Source of the DNA: Streptococcus sanguinis
GTDB lineage: Bacteria; Bacillota; Bacilli; Lactobacillales; Streptococcaceae
DNA: 64,000 nucleotides
Reading direction: 5' to 3'
Assembly (NCBI RefSeq): GCF_026781265.1
Contig: NZ_JAKUVC010000004.1
Span: 1 to 64,000 of the forward strand
Below are positions 28,128-37,772 of this stretch, in pieces; positions within the stretch are counted from its first letter, which is position 1, and each line of letters begins with the position of its first letter. Under the pieces are notes generated by a model. That model ran no database searches, was not told the DNA's origin, and worked only from the letters and a program-made list of their open reading frames with translations. The position numbers were made by a program, and so were the translations under genes.

Positions 28128-29024
28128 ATGGAGAAAATAGGACAGAATATACCTCATAGGAACAGGGTGCGGCATTTTGACTATCAGGAGCTAGTCAAGC
28201 AGATTATGGCGGATCCAGATGTGGCAGCCTTTATCCAGCAGGAAAAGCTGACTCAAGCTGAGATTCAGCGGAGTGTCTCCAAGTTTAACCAGTATATTAC
28301 GGAGCGCAACCGCTTTTTGCTTGGGGACGAGACCTATATTGCCAAGGGTTATAAACCAATCTTGGTGAAGAATGAAGGCTATGCGGATGTTGCCTATGAA
28401 GAGACACCTGAGTTGTTTGAGCAGGAAAAGTTGAAAAATATTAAAGAACGGATCAATCTAATTAATCTACCTTCTAGTCTTAAAGATGCGAGTTTCAGTC
28501 AAATTGACTTAAAAAAGAATCGTGATGAAATTTTTGAACGATTGGCTAATTTTGTCGCTGCTTATCCTAATTATCAAAAGGCTGTTTATCTCTATGGAGA
28601 TTTTGGTATTGGGAAAAGTTATTTGATGGCTGCTTTAGCTCATGAATTATCAGTAGAGCGAGGGGCTTCAACTACTCTAGTTCATTATCCAAGCTTTGTT
28701 TTGGATGTTAAGAATGCGATTAGTTCCGGCTTGGTCAAGGAGAAGATTGACCAGGTCAAGACAGCTCAAGTGCTGATTTTGGACGATATCGGTGCAGAGC
28801 AGTCTAGCCCCTGGATGAGGGATGAGATTTTGCAGGTCATTCTCCAGCACCGCATGCAGGAAAATCTGCCAACTTTCTTTACTTCTAACTTTAGTTTTGC
28901 GGATTTGGAACGTCACTTTGCTAGCTCTAAAAATGGCGATGAGACTTGGCAGGCTAAGCGAGTTATGGAGCGGATTAAGTATCTGGCTCAGGAGGTACGC
29001 CTAGAAGGAGAGAACCGCCGATGA
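28128..29024 (+). CDS. dnaI: Primosomal helicase loader DnaI
   Basis: This 298-aa AAA+ ATPase has an N-terminal helicase-binding domain (residues about 1-100), Walker A YGDFGIGKSYLM (about 155-166) and Walker B VLILDDIGAEQ (about 213-223). It loads the hexameric replicative helicase. It starts at the base after the dnaB stop and its TGA overlaps the ATG of the nitroreductase gene by 4 bp. Confidence 0.96.
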   Translation: MEKIGQNIPHRNRVRHFDYQELVKQIMADPDVAAFIQQEKLTQAEIQRSVSKFNQYITERNRFLLGDETYIAKGYKPILVKNEGYADVAYEETPELFEQEKLKNIKERINLINLPSSLKDASFSQIDLKKNRDEIFERLANFVAAYPNYQKAVYLYGDFGIGKSYLMAALAHELSVERGASTTLVHYPSFVLDVKNAISSGLVKEKIDQVKTAQVLILDDIGAEQSSPWMRDEILQVILQHRMQENLPTFFTSNFSFADLERHFASSKNGDETWQAKRVMERIKYLAQEVRLEGENRR

Positions 29025-29737
29025 ATGAAACGATTAACTTAATGAAATCTCATACGTCTGTTCGCCGCTTTACGGAGGAGCAGATTTCGGATAAGGAATT
29101 ACGTGCTATCATTGATGCTGGGCGGGCTGCGTCCAGCTGGAAAAATTTCCAGTCTTATTCTATCATTGTGGTGCGAAGCAAAGAGAAAAAAGAAGCCCTC
29201 TTTGACCTAGTGCCCCAAGAAGCCATTCGACAATCTTCGGCCTTCCTGCTTTTTGTTGGCGACCTCAATCGTGCTCAAAAGGGCGTTCACATGCATACGG
29301 AAGACTTTTATCCTGAGGGGCCGGAAAATCTCCTGATTAGCTCAGTAGATGCCGCTTTGGCGGGGCAAAATACCCTGTTAGCGGCTGAAAGTTTAGGCTA
29401 CGGCGGGGTAATCATTGGACTGGTTCGTTATGCTGCTAGTCAAATAGCGGAGCTTTTCAAGCTGCCGGACTACACCTATCCGGTCTTTGGGATTGCTCTG
29501 GGAACTCCCAACCAGAACCATGCAGTCAAACCGCGTCTGTCTTATGAAGCCGTGGTCTTTGAAGAAGAATATCGTGAACAGGATTGTTCAACTATCCAAG
29601 CCTATGACCGCGTACAGACTGAATATGCAGGCGAGCGAGCTAAGGAAACCTGGAGTCAGCGCCTAGCTGCCCAATTTGGCCAGGAGCCAAATCAAGCTAT
29701 TGACCAATTATTCAAAGAAAAGAAATTAGAAAAATAG
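29021..29737 (+). CDS. NADPH-dependent oxidoreductase, nitroreductase family
   Basis: This 238-aa protein begins with the nitroreductase FMN-binding pattern SHTSVRRFTEEQI (residues 10-22) and later has AAGRAASSWKNFQSY-like and LGYGGVIIGLVR segments. NfsA-type enzymes reduce flavins, nitroaromatics or quinones with NAD(P)H. Its overlap with dnaI places it in the replication operon, but no functional link is evident. It ends 42 bp before der, and no terminator lies in that gap. Confidence 0.9.
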   Translation: MNETINLMKSHTSVRRFTEEQISDKELRAIIDAGRAASSWKNFQSYSIIVVRSKEKKEALFDLVPQEAIRQSSAFLLFVGDLNRAQKGVHMHTEDFYPEGPENLLISSVDAALAGQNTLLAAESLGYGGVIIGLVRYAASQIAELFKLPDYTYPVFGIALGTPNQNHAVKPRLSYEAVVFEEEYREQDCSTIQAYDRVQTEYAGERAKETWSQRLAAQFGQEPNQAIDQLFKEKKLEK

Positions 29738-29779
29738 GGCGGAGTTTGGCTCTATCCTAAAGAATGAAAGAGGAAAAAC

Positions 29780-31090
29780 ATGGCCTTACCAACTATTGCT
29801 ATTGTCGGCCGGCCCAATGTCGGCAAATCAACGCTCTTCAATCGGATTGCCGGTGAGCGTATTTCCATTGTGGAAGATGTTGAAGGGGTGACCCGCGACC
29901 GAATCTATGCGACAGCAAGCTGGCTCAACCGTAAGTTCAGTATTATTGATACGGGCGGAATTGATGATGTTGACGCGCCTTTTATGGAGCAAATCAAACA
30001 TCAGGCTGAGATTGCCATGGACGAAGCGGATGTCATCGTTTTTGTCGTGTCTGGCAAGGAAGGTATTACAGATGCGGACGAGTATGTGGCTCGCATGCTC
30101 TATAAGACTCATAAGCCGATTATTTTAGCGGTCAATAAGGTCGACAATCCTGAAATGCGCAATGAGATTTTTGATTTCTATGCGCTGGGCTTGGGTGATC
30201 CATTCCCAGTTTCCTCAGTTCACGGGATTGGTACAGGGGATGTTCTTGATGCGATCGTTGAAAATCTGCCAAATGAAGAAGTAGCTGAAAACCCTGATAT
30301 GATTAAGTTTAGCTTGATTGGCCGTCCTAATGTCGGCAAGTCTAGCTTGATCAATGCCATCTTGGGGGAAGACCGAGTCATTGCTAGTCCAGTGGCTGGT
30401 ACAACGCGTGACGCTATTGATACGGTCTTTACAGACAGTGAAGGTCAGGAATTTACCATGATTGACACAGCTGGTATGCGCAAATCCGGTAAGGTCTATG
30501 AAAATACAGAGAAATACTCTGTCATGCGGGCTATGCGGGCCATTGATCGCTCAGATGTCGTTCTGATGGTGCTGAATGCCGAAGAGGGAATTCGTGAGTA
30601 CGACAAGCGAATCGCTGGCTTTGCCCATGAAGCAGGAAAAGGTATTGTTATCGTTGTTAATAAGTGGGATACACTGGAAAAAGACAACCACACTATGAAA
30701 GACTGGGAAGAAGATATCCGAGACCAGTTCCAGTACCTATCTTATGCACCAATTATCTTTGTTTCTGCCTTAACCAAGCAGCGTCTCCATAAACTGCCGG
30801 ATATGATTAAGCAGATTAGTCAGAGTCAGAATACCCGTATTCCATCAGCAGTGCTCAATGATGTCATAATGGATGCCATCGCGATTAATCCGACACCGAC
30901 TGACAAGGGCAAACGTCTCAAGATTTTTTATGCGACTCAGGTTGCGACCAAACCGCCGACCTTTGTCATCTTTGTCAACGAAGAAGAGCTTATGCACTTC
31001 TCTTACCTGCGTTTTTTGGAAAATCAAATCCGCAAGGCCTTTGTCTTTGAAGGAACCCCGATTCACTTGATTGCAAGGAAGCGGAAGTAG
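29780..31090 (+). CDS. der: Ribosome biogenesis GTPase Der (EngA)
   Basis: This 436-aa protein has two tandem GTPase domains, with P-loops [12 protein letters not shown] (residues about 8-19) and [12 protein letters not shown] (about 182-193), NKVD/NKWD motifs, and a C-terminal KH-like domain. The tandem arrangement is unique to Der, which is essential for 50S subunit assembly. A Shine-Dalgarno (AAGAGGAAA) precedes ATG. A terminator follows about 50 bp after the stop. Confidence 0.98.
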   Translation: MALPTIAIVGRPNVGKSTLFNRIAGERISIVEDVEGVTRDRIYATASWLNRKFSIIDTGGIDDVDAPFMEQIKHQAEIAMDEADVIVFVVSGKEGITDADEYVARMLYKTHKPIILAVNKVDNPEMRNEIFDFYALGLGDPFPVSSVHGIGTGDVLDAIVENLPNEEVAENPDMIKFSLIGRPNVGKSSLINAILGEDRVIASPVAGTTRDAIDTVFTDSEGQEFTMIDTAGMRKSGKVYENTEKYSVMRAMRAIDRSDVVLMVLNAEEGIREYDKRIAGFAHEAGKGIVIVVNKWDTLEKDNHTMKDWEEDIRDQFQYLSYAPIIFVSALTKQRLHKLPDMIKQISQSQNTRIPSAVLNDVIMDAIAINPTPTDKGKRLKIFYATQVATKPPTFVIFVNEEELMHFSYLRFLENQIRKAFVFEGTPIHLIARKRK

Positions 31091-31137
31091 AGTTGTAAAA
31101 CATCAATTTGACAAACATACGTTTATATGTAAAAATG

Positions 31138-31170
31138 AAAGTAAGCATAAGAGCTTGCTTTTCTTTTTTT
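31138..31170 (+). terminator. Terminator after der
   Basis: The stem AAGTAAGC/GCTTGCTT with a 6-nt loop is followed by a T-rich tract (TTCTTTTTTT). Confidence 0.75.
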
Positions 31171-31217
31171 ATATCGAAAGTATGGTATAATGGTGAGATA
31201 AATGTAAGGTGGTAATT

Positions 31218-34200
31218 ATGGCAAAATTAATTCCTGGTAAGATTCGGACAGAAGGAATAAACTTAGCCGAAGCTGGAAAAATTGAAATTTTAGAAGCCAA
31301 GGATTCTTTTTTATTCGCTCGGATTGATGAACAAAATTTACGGTATAGTCTAAATGATGATGCTATTTTTTGTTCTTGCGATTTTTTTAAAAAGAAAAAA
31401 TACTGTACTCATTTAGCTGGTTTAGAATATTTTCTAAAAAATGATATAGATGGTAAGACTTTTTTGGAAAATATGGAGAAAAAAGAAACTTCACAGCAGG
31501 AGACACAAAAATTAGTATCTTTCGGAAGTTTATTTCTAGATAAAATCTTTTCTGAAAAATCTAAAGAGGATGTTCGATATGAATTATCTGCTTTTGGTCA
31601 AGAAGATGATTACCTTGGACATATTCTTTGGACTCTGAGAATTTCACGTTTGCCAGATGAACGTTCTTATGTCATTCGAGATATTTTATCTTTTTTTAGG
31701 ACTCTAGTAAAAAAAGGATATTATCAAATTGGAAAAAGCTATTATGAATCAATTAGCTTTGAAGAATTTGATGAGGCTAGTCAGGAACTCCTCATTTTTT
31801 TACAGGGGCTAGTAAAGGATAGCCAAGGAAAAGAATCCAATTTAATTTTTCCAAATACAGGACGCAACTTATTTTTTCCTGCAAGTCTATTTGAAGAAGG
31901 AGTCAATCTGTTAATGAATCTCACTTCATTTCAGTTGGAATGTGGCTTCTATAGTTACAGAGAAGTTATGTTTCAGGATTTTCATGAGGATGCTGGGATT
32001 TATCAGTTTGAGGTTGAAGAAAATGCTGATTACTTTGAATTAGCGGTTTCAGAAAAAAATTATAAAATGTTATATGATGGTCAATATATTTTATCTGGCA
32101 ATACCTTTTACCAATTAAATCATAAACAAATCACTTTAATAAAAGCATTAAGAGATTTACCTATGGGTCAAGCCGGGGAAAAGCATTTGCAGTTTGATGG
32201 GACTGAGAAAGATAAATTGGCAGGTAGTTTATCCATGTTTAGTGAAGTTGGTCGGGTTGAAGCTCCGAAATCATTAATGATACATGAATTTACGCCTCAC
32301 TTTAGTTTTGACATTGCGGAAAATCGGGAAATCGTTTTAACTCTCCTTTTTGAATTTGAGGATAGAAAGATAACGAGTAGAGAAGAACTAGAAAAATTAC
32401 CATATGCTAGTGATTTTACTCATGAGCAAGACATTTTTAAAACGATGGTATCTAATGGTTTTTCTGACAATTTTGTCAGTCGACGGTTACCCTTGAAATC
32501 GGAGGAGATTTACCATTTCTTCTCTGAGGTTATTCCGTCATTTAGAAAATTGGGTAAGGTTTGGTTATCTGATCAATTGCAGGAGCTAGGAGTTTCTGCA
32601 AAACCAGATGTTTCAGTTCAACTTAATGGCGGCCTCTTGGATGTTGGTTTTGATTTTGCCGGCATTGCGCAGTCAGAGATAGACTCAGTGCTTGATTCGC
32701 TCTTTAAGGAGCAGGACTTCTTTATCAGTAAGTCTGGGCAAGTCTTGATTTTCGATGAAGAGACCAAGGAGATGAGCCGAACCCTGCAGCAGCTGCGGAG
32801 TAAGCAGACTAAAAATGGCTTCATTCAGACCAGCAGTCTGGCGGCTTATCAACTAGCAGAGTTCTTTAAGGGCAAGGATAGGGTACAGTTTTCAAAAGAT
32901 GTGCAGCAACTGGCCTTTGACCTGACTCACCCAGAGGAATTTCCTCTTCCTGAGCTGCAAGTTAAGGCTGGCCTTCGGGATTACCAAGAGACGGGTGTCA
33001 AGTGGCTATCCATGCTGGATAAGTATGGCTTCGGTGGCATCTTGGCTGACGATATGGGACTAGGGAAGACCCTGCAGACGATTTCTTTTCTGAGTTCGCG
33101 TATAGATGCCTCTAAGAAAGTCTTAATCTTGGCGCCATCCAGCTTGATTTACAACTGGAGCGATGAGTTTGCTAAATTTGCTCCGCATCTGGATGTGGCG
33201 GTGGTGTATGGTCTGAAAAATGTTCGTGATGAGCTGATCGCGGAGAAACATCAGATTACCATTACCAGCTATGCTTCTTTCAGGCAGGATGTGGAAGAAT
33301 ACCGGGATAATCACTTCCAGTATCTGATTTTGGATGAGGCTCAGGTGATGAAGAATGACCAGACCAAGATTGCCCAATATTTGCGGGATTTTGAAGTGGA
33401 GCATACCTACGCCCTTTCTGGGACGCCGATTGAGAATAATCTGGGAGAACTTTGGTCTATTTTCCAGATTGTCATGCCAGGACTTTTGCCAAGCAAAAAG
33501 GAATTTTTAAAACTGCCGGCTGAGAAAGTCGCTCGCTATATCAAGCCATTTGTCATGCGGCGCAAGAAAGAAGATGTGCTGCAGGAATTGCCTGATTTGA
33601 TTGAAGTTGCCTATCGCAATGAATTGGCAGATAGTCAGAAGACCATTTATCTGGCTCTGCTCAAGCAGATGCAGGACAGAATTATCCATGCGACAGAAGA
33701 TGAAATCAACCGCAGCAAGATAGAGATTCTGTCAGGTCTTATGCGTCTCCGTCAGATCTGTGATACTCCGAAGCTGTTTATGGAAGATTACGAGGGCGAG
33801 AGCGGTAAGCTGGAAAGTTTGCGGGAATTACTTGAACAGATACAAGATGGTAATCGTCGTGTCCTCATATTTTCACAATTTCGTGGTATGCTGGATATTA
33901 TCGAGAGTGAGCTGGACAAGATGGGCATGGAGTCCTTTAAGATTACTGGCTCTACTCCGGCCAAGGAGCGTCAGGACATGACAACAGCCTTCAATGACGG
34001 CCAGCGTTCAGCCTTTCTGATCTCCCTCAAGGCTGGAGGTGTCGGTCTCAATCTGACCGGTGCAGACACAGTCATCTTGGTTGACCTCTGGTGGAATCCA
34101 GCAGTTGAGGCCCAGGCCATTGGCCGTGCCCACCGTATCGGTCAGGAGCGCAATGTCGAAGTTTATCGGATGATTACACGGGGAACGATTGAGGAGAAGA

Positions 34201-34319
34201 TACAGGAGCTGCAGGAGAGCAAGCGCAATCTGGTTTCGACTATTCTGGACGGAGCAGAAGCTAAATCTAGTCTCTCTGTGGAGGAAATTCGAGAAATTCT
34301 GGGAATTTCGGCAGAATAG
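31218..34319 (+). CDS. SNF2-family DEAD/DEAH helicase with SWIM zinc finger
   Basis: This 1033-aa protein has an N-terminal SWIM-type zinc finger (CSCDFFKKKKYCTHLAGL, residues about 53-70), a long middle region, and a SNF2 ATPase in the last 460 residues: DDMGLGKTLQTI (motif I), LDEAQVMKN (DEAQ, motif II), SGTPIENN (III), and SLKAGGVGLNLT..GRAHRIGQ (V-VI). It probably translocates on DNA or remodels protein-DNA complexes. ATG 31218 follows AAGGTGG; an upstream GTG is less likely. A TGG-TATAAT promoter lies at 31186-31191. The first 450 codons are clearly more AT-rich than the helicase half. Confidence 0.93.
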   Translation: MAKLIPGKIRTEGINLAEAGKIEILEAKDSFLFARIDEQNLRYSLNDDAIFCSCDFFKKKKYCTHLAGLEYFLKNDIDGKTFLENMEKKETSQQETQKLVSFGSLFLDKIFSEKSKEDVRYELSAFGQEDDYLGHILWTLRISRLPDERSYVIRDILSFFRTLVKKGYYQIGKSYYESISFEEFDEASQELLIFLQGLVKDSQGKESNLIFPNTGRNLFFPASLFEEGVNLLMNLTSFQLECGFYSYREVMFQDFHEDAGIYQFEVEENADYFELAVSEKNYKMLYDGQYILSGNTFYQLNHKQITLIKALRDLPMGQAGEKHLQFDGTEKDKLAGSLSMFSEVGRVEAPKSLMIHEFTPHFSFDIAENREIVLTLLFEFEDRKITSREELEKLPYASDFTHEQDIFKTMVSNGFSDNFVSRRLPLKSEEIYHFFSEVIPSFRKLGKVWLSDQLQELGVSAKPDVSVQLNGGLLDVGFDFAGIAQSEIDSVLDSLFKEQDFFISKSGQVLIFDEETKEMSRTLQQLRSKQTKNGFIQTSSLAAYQLAEFFKGKDRVQFSKDVQQLAFDLTHPEEFPLPELQVKAGLRDYQETGVKWLSMLDKYGFGGILADDMGLGKTLQTISFLSSRIDASKKVLILAPSSLIYNWSDEFAKFAPHLDVAVVYGLKNVRDELIAEKHQITITSYASFRQDVEEYRDNHFQYLILDEAQVMKNDQTKIAQYLRDFEVEHTYALSGTPIENNLGELWSIFQIVMPGLLPSKKEFLKLPAEKVARYIKPFVMRRKKEDVLQELPDLIEVAYRNELADSQKTIYLALLKQMQDRIIHATEDEINRSKIEILSGLMRLRQICDTPKLFMEDYEGESGKLESLRELLEQIQDGNRRVLIFSQFRGMLDIIESELDKMGMESFKITGSTPAKERQDMTTAFNDGQRSAFLISLKAGGVGLNLTGADTVILVDLWWNPAVEAQAIGRAHRIGQERNVEVYRMITRGTIEEKIQELQESKRNLVSTILDGAEAKSSLSVEEIREILGISAE

Positions 34320-34320
34320 C

Positions 34321-34348
34321 TTGAAAAATAGCCTGAATAGTTTATAAT
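34321..34348 (+). promoter_or_regulatory. Promoter before the 219-aa hypothetical gene
   Basis: TTGAAA (34321-34326) and TATAAT (34343-34348) have a 16-bp spacer, directly after the helicase stop codon. Confidence 0.7.
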
Positions 34349-34373
34349 AATGAAGGGTTGAAAGGAAAAAGAT

Positions 34374-35033
34374 ATGACTGATAAACAATTTCCTCTGGTG
34401 TCAGATGATGAAATCATGCTGACGGAAATGCCGCATATGAATCTTTATGACGAACTGGATCTCATTAGCAACATTACCGGAGACTATACAGACCGTAATT
34501 ATTTGGAATGGATGCCGATTGTGGACTCCAACAGGCATGCTCCCATCGCTGCCAGTCAGGCTATCAGAAGACCGCTGCAAAAGCAGTCTGCTTTCAAGGA
34601 TTTTAAAAAGCCGATTGATAAGAAAGATCCGGCCATTCGTTATGCTGAGCAGGCACGCGAGGAAGCTCGGGCAGATTTGAAAAAAAAGCGTTCAGCGCCT
34701 TATCTGACTAGCGACCTTCCGACAAAGGTCCGCAGCAGAAAGCTTCCGACAGCTTCCAATGCGGAAAGACCGAAGCCAACAGCTCCTTTTCAGAAGAATA
34801 CATCGGGGGAATTTACGAAGTTTGGCGATAGGCTTCAGCAGGATAACTATATTTTGGCGGATATTCAGCCTGAGTATAGCCCTCAGCCGCAGGAGCCGGA
34901 AGAAAAGCCTAAGAAGAACAATTATGATTTTTTAAAAACCAGTCAGATCTATAATCAGGATAGAGCTAAGGAGGAGCAGTTGAAGCATTCTAAGGCTCAG
35001 GAACTGAACTTGACAGGCTTGGACAGCGATTAA
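34374..35033 (+). CDS. Disordered hypothetical protein, streptococcal
   Basis: This 219-aa soluble protein is rich in Lys, Pro, Gln, Asp and Glu, with no membrane segment and no recognisable domain. A conserved-looking N-terminus (DDEIMLTEMPHMNLYDELDL) is followed by a low-complexity basic/acidic middle (about 75-175) and a C-terminal NYDFLKTSQIYN motif. The composition predicts intrinsic disorder with short binding motifs at each end. It lies between the SNF2 helicase and murC, as in pneumococcus. The function is unknown. Confidence 0.75.
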   Translation: MTDKQFPLVSDDEIMLTEMPHMNLYDELDLISNITGDYTDRNYLEWMPIVDSNRHAPIAASQAIRRPLQKQSAFKDFKKPIDKKDPAIRYAEQAREEARADLKKKRSAPYLTSDLPTKVRSRKLPTASNAERPKPTAPFQKNTSGEFTKFGDRLQQDNYILADIQPEYSPQPQEPEEKPKKNNYDFLKTSQIYNQDRAKEEQLKHSKAQELNLTGLDSD

Positions 35034-35088
35034 AGCTGGCTTGCTCGAGTCTTTTCTGCCTGCAATTTTCTGATGTTTATAAGGAAAA

Positions 35089-35116
35089 TTGCTAGTTGAT
35101 TATGTAAATGTAAAAT
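35089..35116 (+). promoter_or_regulatory. Putative promoter of the murC leader
   Basis: TTGCTA (35089-35094) and TAAAAT (35111-35116) have a 16-bp spacer. Transcription would begin near 35123, giving a 190-nt leader. Confidence 0.5.
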
Positions 35117-35122
35117 CTATCT

Positions 35123-35315
35123 GCATATAACATCCGTCATCGGTTGAAGAGGACCGATGCTAGAAGCTGGGACTTACTGATTGGTCCGGCTTCTTTGGTG
35201 TTTTGGTGGTGCCTAAAAGCTTGTAAAGAAAGAAAATCCCTGCGGGCTGATTAGAGTCTGCGGAGATTTTCCTCTTTTGACTTGCTTTGATGGCCTTGTA
35301 TCTTAAGGAGTAATC
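35123..35315 (+). ncRNA. Structured leader or small RNA upstream of murC, unassigned
   Basis: Three hairpins follow one another: CATCGGT/ACCGATG (35138-35159, perfect 7 bp), GAAGCTGG../..CCGGCTTC (35163-35193), and GAAAATC/GATTTTC with an imperfect inner stem (35232-35271), which is followed by CTCTTTT and could act as a terminator. AAGGAG for murC begins 35 nt later. This matches no riboswitch class I know. It could be an attenuating leader or an independent small RNA. Confidence 0.45.
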
Positions 35316-36650
35316 ATGACGAAAATCTATCATTTTATCGGGATTAAGGGCTCTGGTATGAGCGCTTTGGCTTTGATGCTGCACCAGATGGGCCATAAGG
35401 TTCAGGGCAGTGACGTTGATAAATATTATTTCACTCAGCGTGGTCTAGAGCAGGCTGGCATTTCCATCCTGCCTTTTGATGAAAAGAATATCCAGCCAGA
35501 CTTCGAAATCATTGCCGGCAATGCCTTTCGTCCAGATAACAATGTAGAAATTGCCTATGCAGACGCAAACGGTATTGGCTATAAACGCTACCATGAGTTT
35601 TTAGGTGGCTTCATGCGTGACTTTGTCAGCTTGGGAGTGGCTGGTGCCCACGGGAAGACCTCTACAACGGGGATTCTTTCCCACGTTCTCTCCAATATCA
35701 CGGATACTAGCTATCTGATTGGAGATGGTACTGGCCGAGGTTCTGCCAATGCCAAGTACTTTGTCTTTGAGTCAGACGAGTACGAGCGTCATTTCATGCC
35801 TTATCATCCGGAATATTCGATCATTACCAATATCGACTTTGACCATCCGGATTATTTCACGAGCCTAGAAGATGTCTTTAACGCTTTCAATGACTATGCC
35901 AAGCAGATTACTAAGGGACTCTTCATTTATGGAGAAGACGAGCAGCTACGTCGGATTACGTCCAAGGCTCCGATTTACTACTATGGGTTCAAGGAAGAAG
36001 GCAATGACTTTGTCGCTCACGACCTCTTGCGTTCTACCAGCGGTTCAGGCTTTAAAGTTTCTTTCCGCGGGCAAGAGCTGGGTGAGTTCCAAATTCCAAG
36101 CTTTGGCCGCCACAACATTATGAATGCGACAGCAGTCATCGGCCTCTTGTATACTGCAGGTCTTGATCTGAATCTAGTTCGGGAACACCTCAAGACTTTT
36201 GGCGGAGTTAAGCGCCGCTTTACAGAGAAAATTGTCAACGAAACAGTTATCATTGATGACTTTGCTCACCATCCAACGGAAATTATCGCAACTCTGGATG
36301 CAGCCCGTCAGAAGTATCCAAGCAAGGAAATCGTGGCAATCTTTCAGCCGCACACCTTCACTCGGACCATTGCTCTCTTGGACGAATTTGCGGAAGCCCT
36401 AAATCAGGCTGACTCAGTTTATTTAGCTCAGATTTACGGTTCTGCACGTGAGGTGGACAATGGTGATGTTAAGGTCGAAGATTTGGCTGAAAAGATTGTG
36501 AAGCGGACCAAGGTCATTGATGCGGACAATGTTTCTCCACTTCTTGACCACGATAATGCCGTTTATGTCTTTATGGGAGCTGGAGACATCCAGACCTATG
36601 AATATTCCTTTGAACGTCTCCTGTCCAATCTGACCAGCAACGTTCAGTAG
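35316..36650 (+). CDS. murC: UDP-N-acetylmuramate--L-alanine ligase
   Basis: This 444-aa Mur ligase has an N-terminal [19 protein letters not shown] (UDP-binding, residues 7-25), the ATP P-loop [12 protein letters not shown] (about 110-121), [10 protein letters not shown] and the C-terminal [10 protein letters not shown] (about 310). It adds L-Ala to UDP-MurNAc, the first step of the peptide stem. AAGGAG lies 7 nt upstream. It is followed after 11 bp by two acetyltransferase genes and then mltG. Confidence 0.97.
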   Translation: MTKIYHFIGIKGSGMSALALMLHQMGHKVQGSDVDKYYFTQRGLEQAGISILPFDEKNIQPDFEIIAGNAFRPDNNVEIAYADANGIGYKRYHEFLGGFMRDFVSLGVAGAHGKTSTTGILSHVLSNITDTSYLIGDGTGRGSANAKYFVFESDEYERHFMPYHPEYSIITNIDFDHPDYFTSLEDVFNAFNDYAKQITKGLFIYGEDEQLRRITSKAPIYYYGFKEEGNDFVAHDLLRSTSGSGFKVSFRGQELGEFQIPSFGRHNIMNATAVIGLLYTAGLDLNLVREHLKTFGGVKRRFTEKIVNETVIIDDFAHHPTEIIATLDAARQKYPSKEIVAIFQPHTFTRTIALLDEFAEALNQADSVYLAQIYGSAREVDNGDVKVEDLAEKIVKRTKVIDADNVSPLLDHDNAVYVFMGAGDIQTYEYSFERLLSNLTSNVQ

Positions 36651-36661
36651 AAGGAGACTTG

Positions 36662-37174
36662 ATGGAAGCACCGATTCGAATCAGACAGGCTGACTTGAGC
36701 GACTGGGAAGAAATTCTTGCAATTGAACAGCTAAATTTTCCAGCAGCAGAAGCAGCCAGTTCCGAAGTTATCAAAGAGCGGATTGAGCAGATTCCAGATA
36801 CTTTTTTGCTAGCAGAGCTGCATGGTCAACTTGCAGGCTATATTGTTGGACCAGCTGTTCAGGAGCGATATCTGACAGATGGCCTCTTTAGCAAGGTGGG
36901 TGCTAATCCTCCAGAAGGTGGCTTCGTTGCCGTTCAAAGTCTGTCCGTCCATCCTGATTTTCAGAGGCAGGGGGTCGGAACCTTGTTGCTTGCAGCTCTC
37001 AAGGAGACAGCTGTTCAGCAAAATCGACAGGGCATTAGCCTAACCTGTCATGATGACCTGATACCTTATTATGAGATGAATGGCTTCGTCCACGAAGGGA
37101 TTTCTGACTCAACTCATGGTGGAGCTGTTTGGTCTGATATGGTGTGGGAAAATCCCAATTTTAAGGAGAAGTGA
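36662..37174 (+). CDS. GNAT N-acetyltransferase, first of a tandem pair
   Basis: This 170-aa GNAT protein begins MEAPIRIRQADLSDWEEILA and has the acetyl-CoA loop QRQGVGTLLLAAL (residues about 102-114) and the ending LTCHDDLIPYYEMNGF. ATG 36662 follows AAGGAG by 5 nt, so the in-frame TTG just upstream is not used. It resembles the aralkylamine-type GNAT family, but the substrate is unknown. It is clearly paralogous to the next gene and overlaps it by one base (TGATG). Confidence 0.88.
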   Translation: MEAPIRIRQADLSDWEEILAIEQLNFPAAEAASSEVIKERIEQIPDTFLLAELHGQLAGYIVGPAVQERYLTDGLFSKVGANPPEGGFVAVQSLSVHPDFQRQGVGTLLLAALKETAVQQNRQGISLTCHDDLIPYYEMNGFVHEGISDSTHGGAVWSDMVWENPNFKEK

Positions 37175-37677
37175 TGATTATCCGTCAAGCTCAAAAGGCT
37201 GACTTAGATGCTATTTATGCTATCGAATTGGAAAATTTCAGTCCAGAAGAGGCTGTTAGCCGCGAAAGTCTAGCAGCACATATCCAAACCCTATCTTCGA
37301 CTTTTTTGGTGGCGGAAAAGGATGGTAAGATTCTAGGCTATCTGGAGGGACCTGTCCGTCCAGAACGTTATTTAAAGGATATTTCCTTTACAGAGGAGAT
37401 TGAAGATTATGGTCATCTGGACGGTGGCTTTATCTCTCTGACCAGCCTTTCTATCTCGAAAGATGCTCAGGGAATGGGGGTCGGTCGCAAGCTACTGGAA
37501 GCTATGAAAGAGATTGCTATAGAAGATGAACGCCATGGTATCAATCTGACTTGCCATGATTACCTGACAACCTACTATGAAAAACACGCCTTTGTTAACG
37601 AAGGTTTGTCACAATCAACTTACGCAGGTGCCACTTGGTTTGATATGGTCTGGGAAAATCCTAGTCTCAAACTGTAA
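37174..37677 (+). CDS. GNAT N-acetyltransferase, second of a tandem pair
   Basis: This 167-aa protein has the same layout as the gene before it: IIRQAQKADLDAIYAIE, GPVRPERYLKD, SLSISKDAQGMGVGRKLLEAM, LTCHDYLTTYYEKHAFVNEG and WFDMVWENP. ATG 37174 follows AAGGAG by 5 nt and shares a base with the previous stop codon. The pair lies between murC and mltG in pneumococcus too, so the duplication is old. The substrate is unknown; a role around cell-wall precursors is only context. Confidence 0.87.
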   Translation: MIIRQAQKADLDAIYAIELENFSPEEAVSRESLAAHIQTLSSTFLVAEKDGKILGYLEGPVRPERYLKDISFTEEIEDYGHLDGGFISLTSLSISKDAQGMGVGRKLLEAMKEIAIEDERHGINLTCHDYLTTYYEKHAFVNEGLSQSTYAGATWFDMVWENPSLKL

Positions 37678-37712
37678 AAAGACCAATAATAAGCTAGAAA
37701 ATCCTACTCTTA

Positions 37713-37741
37713 TTGCATTTATCTGACTTTTAAGATATAAT
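37713..37741 (+). promoter_or_regulatory. mltG promoter
   Basis: TTGCAT (37713-37718) and TATAAT (37736-37741) are separated by 17 bp. The -10 overlaps the first in-frame ATG of the region, which rules that ATG out as the start of mltG. Confidence 0.8.
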
Positions 37742-37772
37742 GTTAGGGATTATGATGAAGGAGGTCAAATTT

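Noticed and set aside
35200..35215. GGTGGTGCC in the murC leader, reminiscent of a T-box
   Set aside because: The T-box core GGGTGGNACCGCG is not matched and no Stem I features precede it; murC is not an amino-acid gene.
37740..37772. ATG 37740 as the mltG start
   Set aside because: It lies in the TATAAT box and would be at or before transcription start; TTG 37773 has a perfect AAGGAGGT at 7 nt.
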